From Vanilla planifolia (taxonomy: Eukaryota; Streptophyta; Magnoliopsida; Asparagales; Orchidaceae): a DNA stretch of 64,000 nt. The stretch covers positions 24,470,851 through 24,534,850 of the forward strand of contig CM043875.1 of NCBI GenBank assembly GCA_023846275.1, given 5' to 3'. A model generated the notes under the pieces. It did not search any database and was not told the DNA's origin. It was given only the letters and a program-made list of their open reading frames with translations. The number at the start of each line of letters is the position of its first letter. Position 1 is the stretch's first letter. Shown here piece by piece: positions 63,602 to 64,000 of the stretch. The translations under genes were made by a program, and so were the position numbers.

Positions 63602-64000
63602 TAATATTTATGGACTTTTATTTAAATTGTCCTTAATCCTTTGCCAACTTATTCTTATCTTCTTTTATTTTCTTTTTACTTTTCATATTCTTTCCTTTTA
63701 ATTTCTCTTTTTTGTTATTATTATCACATTTATATCTTTTTTCTCTTTTTGTAATTACTATTACATTTTTTTCATTTTTTATATTTTTATGTTTGTTCAC
63801 TTTTTATGTCACTTATCAAATAGGCATTGTAACAGATGAAATGATGTTATAACATAAATATTATAATTCTCAATAAGTCATGTATTATGTTTATCATGAA
63901 AATATATTATTATAATCAAAGATAAAAAACCATCTTCAAATAACTCATATTAGATCATCTCTTAAGGGCTCTACTTTCTAGCAAGCAATAAACTCTAATT
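63602..64000. other. AT-rich end of window
   Basis: T-rich then A-rich low-complexity sequence. Nothing recognisable. Confidence 0.5.

Noticed and set aside
32-64000. CRISPR arrays, operons, phage or plasmid genes.
   Set aside because: No regularly spaced identical short repeats and no prokaryotic gene layout. The content is plainly plant nuclear.

Overview
This window is nuclear DNA of a flowering plant: very AT-rich, with long introns, LINEs carrying a plant-type RNase H tail, Ty1/copia and Ty3/gypsy relics, a solo LTR, microsatellites, and exons matching plant nicastrin and a plant ThiF/E1-like tRNA-modifying enzyme. The sequence alone does not settle the species. No prokaryotic genes, CRISPR array, rRNA or convincing tRNA were seen.

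Two host genes lie in tandem on the minus strand. (1) The 5' part of a nicastrin gene (gamma-secretase subunit): exon 1 at 12666-12741 encodes the signal peptide. It is separated by a 10.7-kb intron from exon 2 (1859-1972) and exon 3 (904-1021). The rest of the gene lies beyond base 1. (2) A complete 11-exon gene for a tRNA threonylcarbamoyladenosine dehydratase-like protein (TcdA/Tcd family, E1/ThiF fold), 21210-47369. Its exons total 1416 nt and give an uninterrupted 471-residue protein with one N-terminal membrane segment. Introns make up about 95% of the gene.

The rest is mostly repeats. Between the two genes sits a 5'-truncated LINE (14310-20427) with a perfect 17-bp target duplication, itself split by a 2.38-kb solo LTR (17426-19805) with its own 5-bp duplication. 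Nicastrin intron 1 holds a decayed Ty3/gypsy pol region (about 5780-8820) and a 284-bp tandem duplication. Tcd intron 9 holds an antisense LINE (about 21797-24137) and tandem duplications, and intron 8 holds an old LINE fragment. Upstream of Tcd, an old, broken Ty1/copia element with both LTRs (50067-54885, minus strand) interrupts a GC-rich island. From 55.4 kb to the end is AT-rich intergenic DNA with (AAT)n arrays and long diverged direct repeats with a period near 2.8 kb.

No new multi-gene system was found. The most distinctive items are the doubly dated nested insertion, a row of three hairpins with a paired base change inside the solo LTR, two competing splice donors 7 nt apart in Tcd exon 2, and the long unexplained repeats at the right end.
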